Shown one piece after another: positions 1 through 7,764 of a DNA stretch of 64,000 nt; the first letter of the stretch is position 1; every line of letters begins with the position of its first letter. Location: assembly GCA_964511625.1 (NCBI GenBank), contig CAZEJG010000001.1, positions 206,966-270,965 of the forward strand, written 5' to 3'. The notes under the pieces were generated by a model, which worked only from the letters and a program-made list of their open reading frames with translations, did not search any database and had not been told where the DNA came from. Origin of the DNA: Pseudohoeflea sp964511625. Lineage in GTDB: Bacteria > Pseudomonadota > Alphaproteobacteria > Rhizobiales > Rhizobiaceae. The position numbers were made by a program, and so were the translations under genes.

Positions 1-2
1 CG

Positions 3-788
3 TCAGTGGAGGCCATGGGCGAACTCCTCTCCCATCGCCTCGCCCAATGCCTGGGACACTGAGCGGCAGGTTTCGGCATAATCGGGTGACGTGCGATAGG
101 CCTCGGTGCGCGGGTAGGGCGCGTCGATGGTCATCTCGCGGAAGATCCGGCCCGGCCGCGCCGCCATCACCGCGATCCGGTTGGACAGGAAGACACTCTC
201 GAACACCGAATGGGTGACGAAGACGACGGTGAAACCGCGTTCGCGCCACAGGTCGAGAATGTCGGCATTGAGCTTGAATCGGGTGATTTCGTCGAGTGCC
301 GCGAACGGTTCGTCCATCAGCAGCATCCTCGGCCGAGTGACCAGCGAGCGCGCGATCGAAACGCGCATCTTCATGCCGCCAGAAAGTTCGCGCGGCACCG
401 CCTTTTCGAACCCCGTCAGGTGCACGAGTTCGAGCGCATCGGCGACTTCCCGTGCGGCGTCCTGGCGGCTCACGCCGCGCAGCCTGAGCGGCAGCCAGAC
501 ATTGTCGAAAACGCTCGCCCAGGGGAGAAGCGTCGGCTCCTGGAAGACGAAGCCGATCTCGCCGCGTTCGAGTTCCGCGCCGTGCCAGTCGAGATGGCCC
601 GAGGTCGGGCTCGACAAGCCCGCGATGATCCTCAATGCCGTCGACTTGCCGCAGCCGGAGGGGCCGAGCAGGCTCAGGAAATCTCCTTCCCGAATGACGA
701 GATTCACGTCTTCGAGCGCTACGGTGCCCGAGGCGAAGCTCTTGCCGATCGCTCGCAGTGTAAGTTGGGCCGGAGGGTATGCGGTCAT
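3..788 (-). CDS. ABC transporter ATP-binding protein (nitrate/sulfonate/NMT1 type)
   Basis: This is a cytoplasmic ATPase of 261 residues, the usual length for the SsuB/TauB/ThiZ-like group. The visible motifs are Walker A GPSGCGKST near residue 42, Q-loop FVFQEPTLLPW, signature LSGGMKMRVS, Walker B LLMDEP and H-loop VTHSV, so it should be active. The stop codon lies three bases from the window edge, so the gene is complete. It follows the substrate-binding gene at 853-1854 on the same strand with a short gap. The membrane permease such a system needs is not in the window and presumably lies beyond the left edge. The substrate cannot be read from the ATPase; neighbouring amidohydrolase genes suggest a nitrogenous compound. 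Confidence 0.93.
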   Translation of the reverse strand: MTAYPPAQLTLRAIGKSFASGTVALEDVNLVIREGDFLSLLGPSGCGKSTALRIIAGLSSPTSGHLDWHGAELERGEIGFVFQEPTLLPWASVFDNVWLPLRLRGVSRQDAAREVADALELVHLTGFEKAVPRELSGGMKMRVSIARSLVTRPRMLLMDEPFAALDEITRFKLNADILDLWRERGFTVVFVTHSVFESVFLSNRIAVMAARPGRIFREMTIDAPYPRTEAYRTSPDYAETCRSVSQALGEAMGEEFAHGLH

Positions 789-852
789 GTCATTGCTTGC
801 CTGCAGGGAAACGCCCCGGTTTGGCTCCGGGGCGCGCCCGTGGTTTCCACCG

Positions 853-1854
853 CTACTTCTTCAGATCGAGCCCCACCTTCTGGTTGACGAAGTCGAGCGT
901 GTAGCTGGTCTTGATATCGAGCCCGTCCTTGACGACGCCGGCCTTGACCATCTTGTCGTAGAAACTCTGCATCCGCTCGTCGGTCATGGCGCCGATACCC
1001 ATGGTCTCGGTGTCGCCGGAATCGACTATCCCGTATTCCTTCATCTCCTTGATCGAGAAGGCGATCTGATCGTCGGACATGTCCGGATTGTCCTTCTTGA
1101 TCAGGTCGTTGGCGGCAGCGTTGTCGCCGTAGAGATAGTTGTACCAGCCCTTGATCGAACCATCGACGAAGCATTTGACGATCTCCGGCTTCTCCTCGAT
1201 CGTCTTGGCCATGGCCTCGATGGTGGTTGAATAGGTGTTGAAGCCGTAATCGGCGATCAGAAACAGGTTCGGCTTGAAGCCGCCTTCCTGTTCGACCGCA
1301 TAGGGTTCGGACGTGATGTAGCCCTGCTGGACCGATTTCGGATCGGCGATGAAGGGCGCGGGGTTGAAGGTGTAGGGCACCCGCTTGGAAGCGTCGAAGC
1401 CGAACTCGGTGATCATCCACTGGAAGTAGCTCTGGAACCCTTGGTCGCCGAGAATGTACTGGTCGGCGTCCTTGAGAGATTCCCAGGTGTCGAGCCCCTG
1501 GTCCGGATGCGTCATCAAGACCTGCGGCTCCTTCTGGAAGGAGGCGGCGATCACCTTGACCGGAATGTTCTCCTCGATGGCGGAGAACGCCTCGAGCATG
1601 TTGCCGCCCATGTTGAAGTCGATCTTGCCGGCAAGCAGCAGTGCCCGGTTGTTCACCTGCGGCCCGCCCTGCAGGATGGTCACCTCGAGCCCGCAGGCCT
1701 CGTAGGTGCCATCGGCCACCGACTGGTAGAAACCGCCATGTTCGGGCTGAGCCAGCCAGTTGGTGCCGAAGGAGACCTTCTCCAGCGCCAGCGCATGGCC
1801 TGCCGTGCCGGTCAGAAGAAGTGCGGATAGAATGCTGCGAGAAATTGCCGTCAT
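853..1854 (-). CDS. ABC transporter substrate-binding protein, NMT1/THI5-like
   Basis: This is a periplasmic binding protein of about 333 residues. I place the start at 1854 and not at the longer frame beginning at 1959. Only this start gives a proper Sec signal peptide (MTAISRSILSALLLTG...ALA, cleavage before LEKVSFGTNW), and a GGGTGG-like ribosome site lies just upstream. The mature protein opens with VSFGTNWLAQPEHGGFYQSVADG. That is the pattern of the NMT1/SsuA-like family, which binds thiamine precursors, nitrate, sulfonates, riboflavin or similar small ligands. It is the first gene of the leftward transporter unit. Ligand unknown. Confidence 0.9.
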   Translation of the reverse strand: MTAISRSILSALLLTGTAGHALALEKVSFGTNWLAQPEHGGFYQSVADGTYEACGLEVTILQGGPQVNNRALLLAGKIDFNMGGNMLEAFSAIEENIPVKVIAASFQKEPQVLMTHPDQGLDTWESLKDADQYILGDQGFQSYFQWMITEFGFDASKRVPYTFNPAPFIADPKSVQQGYITSEPYAVEQEGGFKPNLFLIADYGFNTYSTTIEAMAKTIEEKPEIVKCFVDGSIKGWYNYLYGDNAAANDLIKKDNPDMSDDQIAFSIKEMKEYGIVDSGDTETMGIGAMTDERMQSFYDKMVKAGVVKDGLDIKTSYTLDFVNQKVGLDLKK

Positions 1855-2103
1855 GACACCACCCTTGGCTTTCGAGCGCGCCTTGATGGCGTCGCTTCTC
1901 CAAATGCTTCGGGGAGCAATCTTCATGCCAGTAACATTCGCCGCAGCGAGCCGACCCACACCGCGGAAAAGCTCCGGACCGGTGACGCTTTCTGTCGCTT
2001 TCTGCTCAATTCGTGGTCAGTGCTCCCAATCCCGACGGACGCATCTTGACCCATTTGTGTTGGCATTGGAATACGGAGATGAAACCGGATGGAGAGCGCC
2101 GAG

Positions 2104-2508
2104 ATGAAGTACCATACGCCCCAGACGATCCGCCCGCCCTTCGCCCGCTACAGCCATGCGGTGGAGGTGCCGGCCGGCCACCGGCTCCTCATCTGTTCCG
2201 GTCAGCTGGGACTGACGAAAGACGACGTGATCCCCGACGATGCCGGCGGGCAGGCCGAGCTTTGTTTTACCAACGTTGCCGAAATCCTCGGCTCGGCCGG
2301 CATGGATTTCTCCCATGTCGTCAGGATCAACGCCTATGTCACGGACCGCGCCTGGCTCAAGCCCTATATGGCGGTGCGCGACCGGCTGTTCGGCGATCCG
2401 CCGCCGGCCTCGACGCTGATGATCGTCTCCGGATTTGCCAACGAGGCCTTCAAGGTGGAAATAGAGGTGCTCGCCGCCGCCCCTGACGGCGGACAGGTGG
2501 AAGGCTGA
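2104..2508 (+). CDS. RidA/YjgF family protein
   Basis: This is a small protein of about 134 residues with the YjgF/RidA fold signature (ICSGQLGLT early; VVRINAYVTD in the middle; EVLAAAP at the end). Classical RidA deaminates reactive enamine/imine intermediates, but many divergent members sit in catabolic operons as lyases or hydrolases of unknown specificity. I do not see the classical C-terminal IE(A)xA motif with its catalytic arginine in standard form, so a specialised subfamily is likely. I chose ATG 2104 over 2089 because a GGAGAG-type ribosome site precedes it at suitable spacing. It lies 22 bases before the creatininase gene and is probably co-transcribed with it. Confidence 0.85.
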   Translation: MKYHTPQTIRPPFARYSHAVEVPAGHRLLICSGQLGLTKDDVIPDDAGGQAELCFTNVAEILGSAGMDFSHVVRINAYVTDRAWLKPYMAVRDRLFGDPPPASTLMIVSGFANEAFKVEIEVLAAAPDGGQVEG

Positions 2509-2530
2509 CGACAGGTTCAAGGAAGACGAG

Positions 2531-3325
2531 ATGACACGAAAGATCTGGTGGGGCGATTTCACCGCGCCCGAATTCGCCGATATCGATGCCAACGCGACGA
2601 TCGCGGTGTTGCCGATCGCGGCCATCGAGCAGCACGGCCCGCATCTGCCGGTCTCCACCGACACCTCGATCATGCAGGGCATGTTCGACACCGTCATCCC
2701 GCTGGTGCCCGACGATCTCGACCTGCGCATCCTGCCGATCCAGCAGATCGGCAAGTCGAACGAGCATCTCTATGCGCCCGGCACGCTGACCATTCCCGCA
2801 ACCACCTTGATCGACCACTGGGTCGAGATCGGCCATTCGGTCGCCCGCGCCGGCATCCGCAAGATCATCATCATCACCTCCCATGGCGGCAACGAGGAGG
2901 TCATGGGCATCGTCTCGCGCGAACTCCGCGTCCGCGCCCGCATGATGTCGGTGAAGACGAGCTGGATGCGCTTCGGCCTGCCTGACCACATGTATTCGGA
3001 CGAAGAGCGCCGCTACGGCATCCACGGCGGCGACGTCGAAACCTCCCTGATGCGCCATTTCCACGCCGAACTGGTCGACATGTCGAAGGCCGAAAACTTC
3101 GTCTCCGCCGTCAAGCGCGCAGAGAACGAGTTCGATCTCCTGAAGCACACCGGCACCCACGCCTTCGCCTGGATGGCCAATGATCTGCATCCGTCTGGCA
3201 CGGTGGGCGAAGCGGCGAAGGCGACGGCCGAAAAGGGCAGGGCAACTGCCGAGCATCAGGCGAGGGGCTTTGTAGAGCTTGCGAAGGAACTGCGCCGCGC
3301 CGATCTGGATGATTGGCTGGCATAG
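2531..3325 (+). CDS. creatininase-family amidohydrolase
   Basis: This is a 264-residue protein of the creatininase family (metal-dependent amidohydrolases acting on cyclic amides such as creatinine, and on formamides in cofactor pathways). The metal ligand motifs are visible: EQHGPHLPVSTD near residues 33-44, SHGGNEEV near 117-124 and HGGDVETS near 164-171. A GGAAGACGAG ribosome site precedes the ATG. Together with the upstream RidA gene and the adjacent transporter it suggests uptake and opening of a cyclic amide. True creatininase activity is not certain; the family includes MftE and ArfB-type enzymes with other substrates. Confidence 0.9.
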   Translation: MTRKIWWGDFTAPEFADIDANATIAVLPIAAIEQHGPHLPVSTDTSIMQGMFDTVIPLVPDDLDLRILPIQQIGKSNEHLYAPGTLTIPATTLIDHWVEIGHSVARAGIRKIIIITSHGGNEEVMGIVSRELRVRARMMSVKTSWMRFGLPDHMYSDEERRYGIHGGDVETSLMRHFHAELVDMSKAENFVSAVKRAENEFDLLKHTGTHAFAWMANDLHPSGTVGEAAKATAEKGRATAEHQARGFVELAKELRRADLDDWLA

Positions 3326-3536
3326 AGCTCTTCAGAGAAGATGGAATGGCTGAGGCGGCAACAGACGACGCTGAGCAGCCGCGAGTTAGCAAGTTGCTCC
3401 ATCTGTAGCCAGCGTGGAGCGCCAGTGGTTTACGACGCAACTCTCGTTGCGATCATGTGCCAGCCACTTGAAATGCAGAATGAAACCGTCTACCAAATAT
3501 GAGGGGTACAATCTCGCCGTCATTAAGGGAGTGATC

Positions 3537-3662
3537 ATGACGAACGCGAAGAAACAGCCTTACACCGGTCCGCAGATGAAGAAGGCGATCGCAGCGTTGC
3601 AAGCCGTCGCCGCGCAGCAGCCCCCTTCCAGCCCGCAGCAGAATTTCAACCCCGCCCAGTAG
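3537..3662 (+). CDS. 41-residue hypothetical protein, copy 1
   Basis: I do not recognise this protein. The start at 3537 has a strong AAGGGAG ribosome site eight bases upstream, and the frame is conserved in the second copy at 4002-4127. The first 28 residues are nearly identical in the two copies (one difference at position 20); the tails differ. It is lysine-rich at the N-terminus (MTNAKKQPYTGPQ), has a predicted helix in the middle (MKKAIAALQAVAAQQ), and ends in a Pro/Gln-rich tail. No signal peptide or membrane segment is seen. It is probably a cytoplasmic micropeptide. Conservation of the ribosome site and frame after duplication argues that it is a real gene. Confidence 0.55.
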   Translation: MTNAKKQPYTGPQMKKAIAALQAVAAQQPPSSPQQNFNPAQ

Positions 3663-3725
3663 TCCATTTATCTGGCTGGGTAAACAGGACGGTCTGTTTG
3701 CTTGCAGCCTTTGCGTGCATCCGCC

Positions 3726-3836
3726 CTACCTCTGCGGCAGCCCGAATGCCTGCTGGAAATGACTGCGGGAGGCACGCATCGCAGGGATAAACTCGGTGAT
3801 GTTGATCGCTTGGAAGCGCCGGCCCTCGGGCGGCCG
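3726..3836 (-). pseudogene. remnant of LysR gene 3' end
   Basis: Read on the minus strand, this stretch encodes about 32 C-terminal residues closely matching the end of the intact LysR protein at 4194-5096. It reads GRRFQAINIT, then EFIPAMRASRSHFQQAF to GLPQR and a stop. Relative to the intact gene it lacks exactly 16 codons (48 bases); the gap lies between two copies of the hexamer TCGGTG. There is no promoter-proximal part, helix-turn-helix or start. It is a by-product of the tandem duplication. Confidence 0.8.
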
Positions 3837-4001
3837 CAAGCAGCCGCGAGTTAGCAAGTTGCTCCATCTGTAGCCAGTGTGGAGCGCCAGTGGTTTGCGG
3901 CGTAACTCGCGGTGCGACCATGCGCCAACCTCTTGATCTTGGAAATGAATCCCTTTACCAAATATAAGGGGTAGAATTTTGCAGCCATTAAGGGGGCGAT
4001 C

Positions 4002-4127
4002 ATGACGAACGCGAAGAAACAGCCTTACACCGGTCCGCAGATGAAGAAGGCGATCGCAACGTTGCAAGCCGTCGCGGCGCAGCAGGCCCCTTCCAGCTTG
4101 CCGCCGAAGGACGTCCTGCCGGACTAG
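4002..4127 (+). CDS. 41-residue hypothetical protein, copy 2
   Basis: This is the duplicate of the gene at 3537-3662, with the same length, the same AAGGGGG-type ribosome site and the same first 19 residues. Residue 20 is Thr instead of Ala, and the last dozen residues differ (SSLPPKDVLPD against the Gln/Pro-rich tail of copy 1). It ends 66 bases before the stop codon of the convergent LysR gene. Function unknown. The unequal divergence (stable N-terminal half, free tail) suggests that the N-terminal half carries whatever function exists. Confidence 0.55.
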   Translation: MTNAKKQPYTGPQMKKAIATLQAVAAQQAPSSLPPKDVLPD

Positions 4128-4193
4128 TCGTCCATCGGACGGTTCTGGCAAAGAGGACAGACTTTTTGCCGGCAGCCTTTGCGTGCGTCTGGC

Positions 4194-5096
4194 CTACCTC
4201 TGCGGCAGCCCGAATGCCTGCTGGAAGTAGCTGCGGAAGGCGCGCATCGCCGGGGTGAACTCGGTGCTCGAGCGCCAGGCAAGGCCCACATCCATCGGGG
4301 GCACGGTGTCGGTGATGTTGATCGTCTCGATGCGCCGTCCCTCGAGCGACCAGGGTCTGTGCACCATGTCCGACAGGATCGCCACGCCGAGATTGTCGCC
4401 CACCATCGAGCGTACCGCCTCCACCGAGGAGGTCCGGAGCATCACCTGCGGCTGGTAGGGTGTGTTGTTCCAGTATTTCAGGGTTGAATAGGCGGCCTCG
4501 TCGACAGTCAGCATGATGTAGGGTTCTTCCGAAACTTCCTTCAGCCCCACCGAAGTCTGCTTGAGCAGCCTGTGCTGCGCCGGCACCCACAGGCGCCGGA
4601 CCGACCGCAACAGGGTTTCGGTCGATAGTGCCGGATTGATGATGTTGGAAGTCAGGAGCACGGAGATGTCGTAGCGGTTGACCAGAAGGCCTTCCTCGAT
4701 CGACTCCCGGTTCACCTCGTAGAGCTGGATCTTTAGCTTCGGATAGAGCCGCCGCATCCGCTCGATATGCATCGGCAGAAAGTACCCCATCACCGTATAG
4801 GTGGCGGCGACCGTCAACTCACCCTCGACATCCGCGCCGACGAAGGCGAGATGCGTCGCCTCGTCGACCTTGGCGAGGATCTCGTAGGCGTGTGAAAGGA
4901 ATTGCCGCCCGGCCGCCGTCAGATCCATCCCCTGGGGTGTCCTGTCGAACAGCGACACGCCCAGCGAAAGTTCCAGCTCCTTGATCGCCGCCGTCACCGC
5001 CGATTGCGAGATCGAGAGGTTGACCGCGGCATGGGAGATCTGGCCCAGTTCGGCGGTTGCGACGAAGTAGCGAAGCTGGCGCAGGCTGAAACTCAT
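4194..5096 (-). CDS. LysR family transcriptional regulator
   Basis: This is a 300-residue DNA-binding regulator. It has an N-terminal winged helix (LRQLRYFVATAELGQISHAA, then LSISQSAVTAAIKELE, residues about 5-45) and a periplasmic-binding-protein-like effector domain from about residue 90. Length and layout are standard. It is divergent from the pxpA operon across a 241-base region with two inverted repeats, so it most likely controls that operon and itself. The effector is probably an intermediate or substrate of the Pxp-type pathway. Its 3' end lies inside the tandem duplication described above, but the reading frame is intact. Confidence 0.93.
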   Translation of the reverse strand: MSFSLRQLRYFVATAELGQISHAAVNLSISQSAVTAAIKELELSLGVSLFDRTPQGMDLTAAGRQFLSHAYEILAKVDEATHLAFVGADVEGELTVAATYTVMGYFLPMHIERMRRLYPKLKIQLYEVNRESIEEGLLVNRYDISVLLTSNIINPALSTETLLRSVRRLWVPAQHRLLKQTSVGLKEVSEEPYIMLTVDEAAYSTLKYWNNTPYQPQVMLRTSSVEAVRSMVGDNLGVAILSDMVHRPWSLEGRRIETINITDTVPPMDVGLAWRSSTEFTPAMRAFRSYFQQAFGLPQR

Positions 5097-5116
5097 GGTG
5101 GAAATGCCCCATCAAT

Positions 5117-5140
5117 TTATCTGAATTTGCCCGCAGATAA
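5117..5140. promoter_or_regulatory. inverted repeat upstream of the LysR gene
   Basis: The arms TTATCTG and CAGATAA are perfectly complementary and separated by 10 bases. The repeat sits about 20 bases upstream of the LysR start. The position suits an autoregulatory site for the LysR protein. Inference only. Confidence 0.4.
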
Positions 5141-5248
5141 TCAGAAGGCCTGCGAAAAATTCATGCGGAATTTTCTTCGCACCTGCACAAAACGAGCGCA
5201 GGCCATTGAAAAAGAGCGAAAATGCGCTGCCGCGGATTTGATCGCGCT

Positions 5249-5265
5249 TATCGAATAATTCGATA
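5249..5265. promoter_or_regulatory. 17-bp palindrome, probable LysR operator
   Basis: TATCGAATAATTCGATA is a perfect palindrome with 8-base arms around one central base. It contains the T-N11-A pattern expected of LysR-type sites (T at 5251, A at 5263). It lies about 75 bases upstream of pxpA in the divergent region, the usual place for an activator recognition site. Confidence 0.6.
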
Positions 5266-5337
5266 CTAGAGCGCCAAAAATAAAATTTTTCAAATCCAAA
5301 TTTCTCTCCTAGCGTTTTTGACAACGAAAAGACGAGG

Positions 5338-6123
5338 GTGAGCGTTTTGAAAAGTGTCGTCGATATCAATTGCGATATGGGTGAAGCCTTCGGTCGGTGG
5401 CGCATCGGAGATGCCGACGACAAGACGCTCATGCCGCATATCAGTTCGGCCAACATCGCCACCGGTTTCCACGCTGGCGACCCCAATCTGATCGACGAGA
5501 CGGTGGAACTCGCCGCAAGCCACGGCGTCGGTGTCGGCGCCCATCCCGGCTACAACGACCTGCAGGGCTTCGGACGCCGCAAGATCCTCGGCAACAGCCG
5601 CGAACTGGTCAACGACATCGTCTATCAGGTGGGCGCGCTGCGCGAATTCGCCCGCCGGCACGGCGTGTCGGTGCAGCACGTGAAGCCCCACGGCGCGCTT
5701 TATATGGAAATGGCCTCGAACGCGGAGCTCGCCCGCCTCTTCGTCGATTACCTGCGCAAGGTCGCGCCGACGGCTGCCATCTTCTGCACCGCGGGAACGC
5801 AGACCCACAAGGCGGCGCTGGAAGCCGGTCAGCCCTTCGCCTGCGAGTTCTATGCCGACCGCGACTACAACGACAACGGCGAGATCGTCTTCGTGCGCGA
5901 CGCCGGCCGTCCCGATCCCGACGTCCTGGCGAAGAAGGTGCTGCGCGCCTGCCAGGAGGGCCGGGTGAAGACCGTGACCGGCAACGACATCGAGATCGAG
6001 TTCCAGACCATCTGTTTCCACTCCGATACGCTCGGAGCCTTCGACATCGTGACCCGGATGCGCGACCTGCTGGTCGCGAACGGCATCCGTATCGCGCCCG
6101 TTTCCCAGATCCTTGGCAATTGA
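5338..6123 (+). CDS. pxpA: 5-oxoprolinase subunit PxpA (LamB/YcsF family)
   Basis: This protein of about 260 residues has the LamB/YcsF motifs VDINCDMGEAFG at the N-terminus, TGFHAGDP, GAHPGYND and VKPHGALY. In E. coli PxpA works with PxpB and PxpC in ATP-dependent opening of 5-oxoproline. The start is not ATG: GTG at 5338 is possible, but TTG at 5347 has better spacing from the GACGAGGG ribosome site and starts directly at KSVVDINCD. It is the first gene of a tight operon with biotin carrier, biotin carboxylase, pxpB and pxpC, so the complete system may work by carboxylation and may act on a different lactam. Confidence 0.92.
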   Translation: MSVLKSVVDINCDMGEAFGRWRIGDADDKTLMPHISSANIATGFHAGDPNLIDETVELAASHGVGVGAHPGYNDLQGFGRRKILGNSRELVNDIVYQVGALREFARRHGVSVQHVKPHGALYMEMASNAELARLFVDYLRKVAPTAAIFCTAGTQTHKAALEAGQPFACEFYADRDYNDNGEIVFVRDAGRPDPDVLAKKVLRACQEGRVKTVTGNDIEIEFQTICFHSDTLGAFDIVTRMRDLLVANGIRIAPVSQILGN

Positions 6124-6139
6124 CCGGCGGAGAACACCC

Positions 6140-6382
6140 ATGAGCAAGCATGAAATCAGATCGCCGCTTCCCGGCACCTTCTACCGGGCCTCCTCGCCGG
6201 AAGCCGCTCCCTTCAAGGCGGACGGCGATGCGGTCGCCGAAGCCGACACGATCGGGCTGATCGAGGTGATGAAGACCTTCCAGGAAGTCCCTGCCGGGGT
6301 CGCCGGCCAGAAGATCACCTTTCTGGTCGACAACGAGGAAGCGGTCATGGCCGGCCAGGTGATCGCCGAGGTCGAGTCATGA
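6140..6382 (+). CDS. biotin carboxyl carrier protein (AccB-like)
   Basis: This is an 80-residue biotinyl/lipoyl domain protein. The biotinylation site is EVMKT with Lys45, a small change from the usual (A/V)MKM. It contains only the carrier domain; the N-terminal part and Ala/Pro linker of housekeeping AccB are absent, so it is a dedicated carrier for this operon. The start is ATG 6140, with GGCGGAG upstream. It overlaps the next gene by ATGA at 6379-6382, implying translational coupling. It should carry carboxybiotin between the carboxylase and the PxpB/PxpC pair. Confidence 0.88.
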   Translation: MSKHEIRSPLPGTFYRASSPEAAPFKADGDAVAEADTIGLIEVMKTFQEVPAGVAGQKITFLVDNEEAVMAGQVIAEVES

Positions 6383-7764
6383 CCATCAAGTCCGTCCTCA
6401 TCGCCAACCGCGGAGAGATCGCCGTCCGTGTTGTGACGGCGGCGAAGGCGCTCGGCATCAGGACGGTGCAGGTCCACAGTGCAGCCGACGCCGACATGCT
6501 GGCGGTAAAGCTTGCCGACGAGTCGGTCGATATCGGCCCGCCGGCGGCGAAGAAATCCTATCTCAGCATCGAGGCGATCATCGCTGCGGCGAAACAGGCC
6601 GGCATCGATGCCATCCACCCGGGTTACGGCTTTCTATCGGAAAACGGTGACTTCGCCGACGCCGTCGAGGCTGCCGGCATGATCTTCATCGGCCCGTCCG
6701 GTGAGGCCATCCGCACGCTGGGCGACAAAGTGGCGGCGCGCGATGTCGCCCGGCGGGCGGGTGTGCCGACGGTTCCGGGCAGCGACGGTCGGCTGTCGGG
6801 GCTGGACGAGGCCAAGGCGCTCGCCGGCGAGATCGGCTATCCGGTGATGATCAAGGCGGCCGCCGGTGGCGGCGGTCGCGGCATCCGGATCGTCGCGGAC
6901 GCTGCCGAACTCGAGAGGCAGTATCCGCAGGCCTCCGCCGAGGCGCAGGCCGCTTTCGGCGACGGCGGTCTCTACATGGAAAAGGTCATCACGCGTGCCC
7001 GCCACGTCGAAGTCCAGATTTTCGGCGACGGCGAGAATTTCGTCCATTTCTTCGAGCGGGAATGCTCGCTCCAGCGGCGCCGCCAGAAGGTCTGGGAAGA
7101 GGCGCCGAGCGCCGGGCTTGACGCCGGAGTGCGCAAGAACCTCTGCGACAGCGCAGTCGCTCTGGCGCGCGAAGTGAAATATCGCGGCGCCGGCACGGTC
7201 GAATATCTCTACGACGACAAGACCGGGGAGTTCTATTTCATCGAGGTCAACACCCGCATCCAGGTGGAGCATCCCGTCACCGAGATGATCACCGGCTTCG
7301 ACCTCGTCCAGGAGATGTTCAAGGTCGCCGGCGGCGCGGCCCTCTCGGTCACGCAGGACGACATCACCGAGACCGGTCACGCCATCGAGTGCCGTATCAA
7401 CGCCGAAGACCCGTTCAAGGGCTTTCTGCCGACGCCGGGTTCCATCAGCGAGCTCTCGGTGCCGGAAGGCGAGGGCATTCGTTTCGATACGATGCTCTAT
7501 GAGGGCTACACGATCCCGCCCTTCTACGATTCCCTGTTGGGAAAGCTCATCGTCCACGCGGAGAGCCGCGAGGCCTGTCTCGCCAAGCTCGCAACGACGC
7601 TCGAGAAACTGAAGATCGCGGGCGTGGCGACGACGGTGCCGCTGCATCTGGCGCTCGCCCGGGACGAGACCGTCGCCTCCGGCGACTATCACACGCGTTT
7701 CCTGGAAGCTTGGCTCGATACCGATTTCGCCAGGCTCGCAGACCCCAAAGAGGAGGTGGCCTGA
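6379..7764 (+). CDS. accC: biotin carboxylase (AccC-like)
   Basis: This is a 461-residue ATP-grasp enzyme. It has the N-terminal biotin carboxylase domain (VLIANRGEIAVRVV), the glycine-rich ATP loop KAAAGGGGRGIRIV, the catalytic strand FIEVNTRIQVEHPVTEM, and the C-terminal domain with HAIECRINAEDP. It carboxylates biotin on the carrier protein using ATP and bicarbonate. Length matches housekeeping AccC, but its position between a stand-alone carrier and pxpB/pxpC indicates a dedicated paralogue. The symbol denotes the family only. Its stop overlaps the pxpB start (TGATG). Confidence 0.92.
   Translation: MTIKSVLIANRGEIAVRVVTAAKALGIRTVQVHSAADADMLAVKLADESVDIGPPAAKKSYLSIEAIIAAAKQAGIDAIHPGYGFLSENGDFADAVEAAGMIFIGPSGEAIRTLGDKVAARDVARRAGVPTVPGSDGRLSGLDEAKALAGEIGYPVMIKAAAGGGGRGIRIVADAAELERQYPQASAEAQAAFGDGGLYMEKVITRARHVEVQIFGDGENFVHFFERECSLQRRRQKVWEEAPSAGLDAGVRKNLCDSAVALAREVKYRGAGTVEYLYDDKTGEFYFIEVNTRIQVEHPVTEMITGFDLVQEMFKVAGGAALSVTQDDITETGHAIECRINAEDPFKGFLPTPGSISELSVPEGEGIRFDTMLYEGYTIPPFYDSLLGKLIVHAESREACLAKLATTLEKLKIAGVATTVPLHLALARDETVASGDYHTRFLEAWLDTDFARLADPKEEVA

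Larger units (their letters stand above)
3374..4351. repeat. old tandem duplication (units 3374-3838 and 3839-4351)
   Basis: Two adjacent direct copies can be aligned by eye. Unit 1 is 465 bases; unit 2 is 513 bases. The difference is a single 48-base gap in unit 1. Each unit contains, in order, a conserved non-coding stretch (both begin with AGCAGCCGCGAGTTAGCAAG), a 41-codon gene, about 60 bases of spacer, and the 3' end of a LysR gene on the opposite strand. The unit 2 LysR tail belongs to the intact gene at 4194-5096; the unit 1 tail is a remnant. Scattered substitutions between copies show the event is not recent. Confidence 0.85.
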
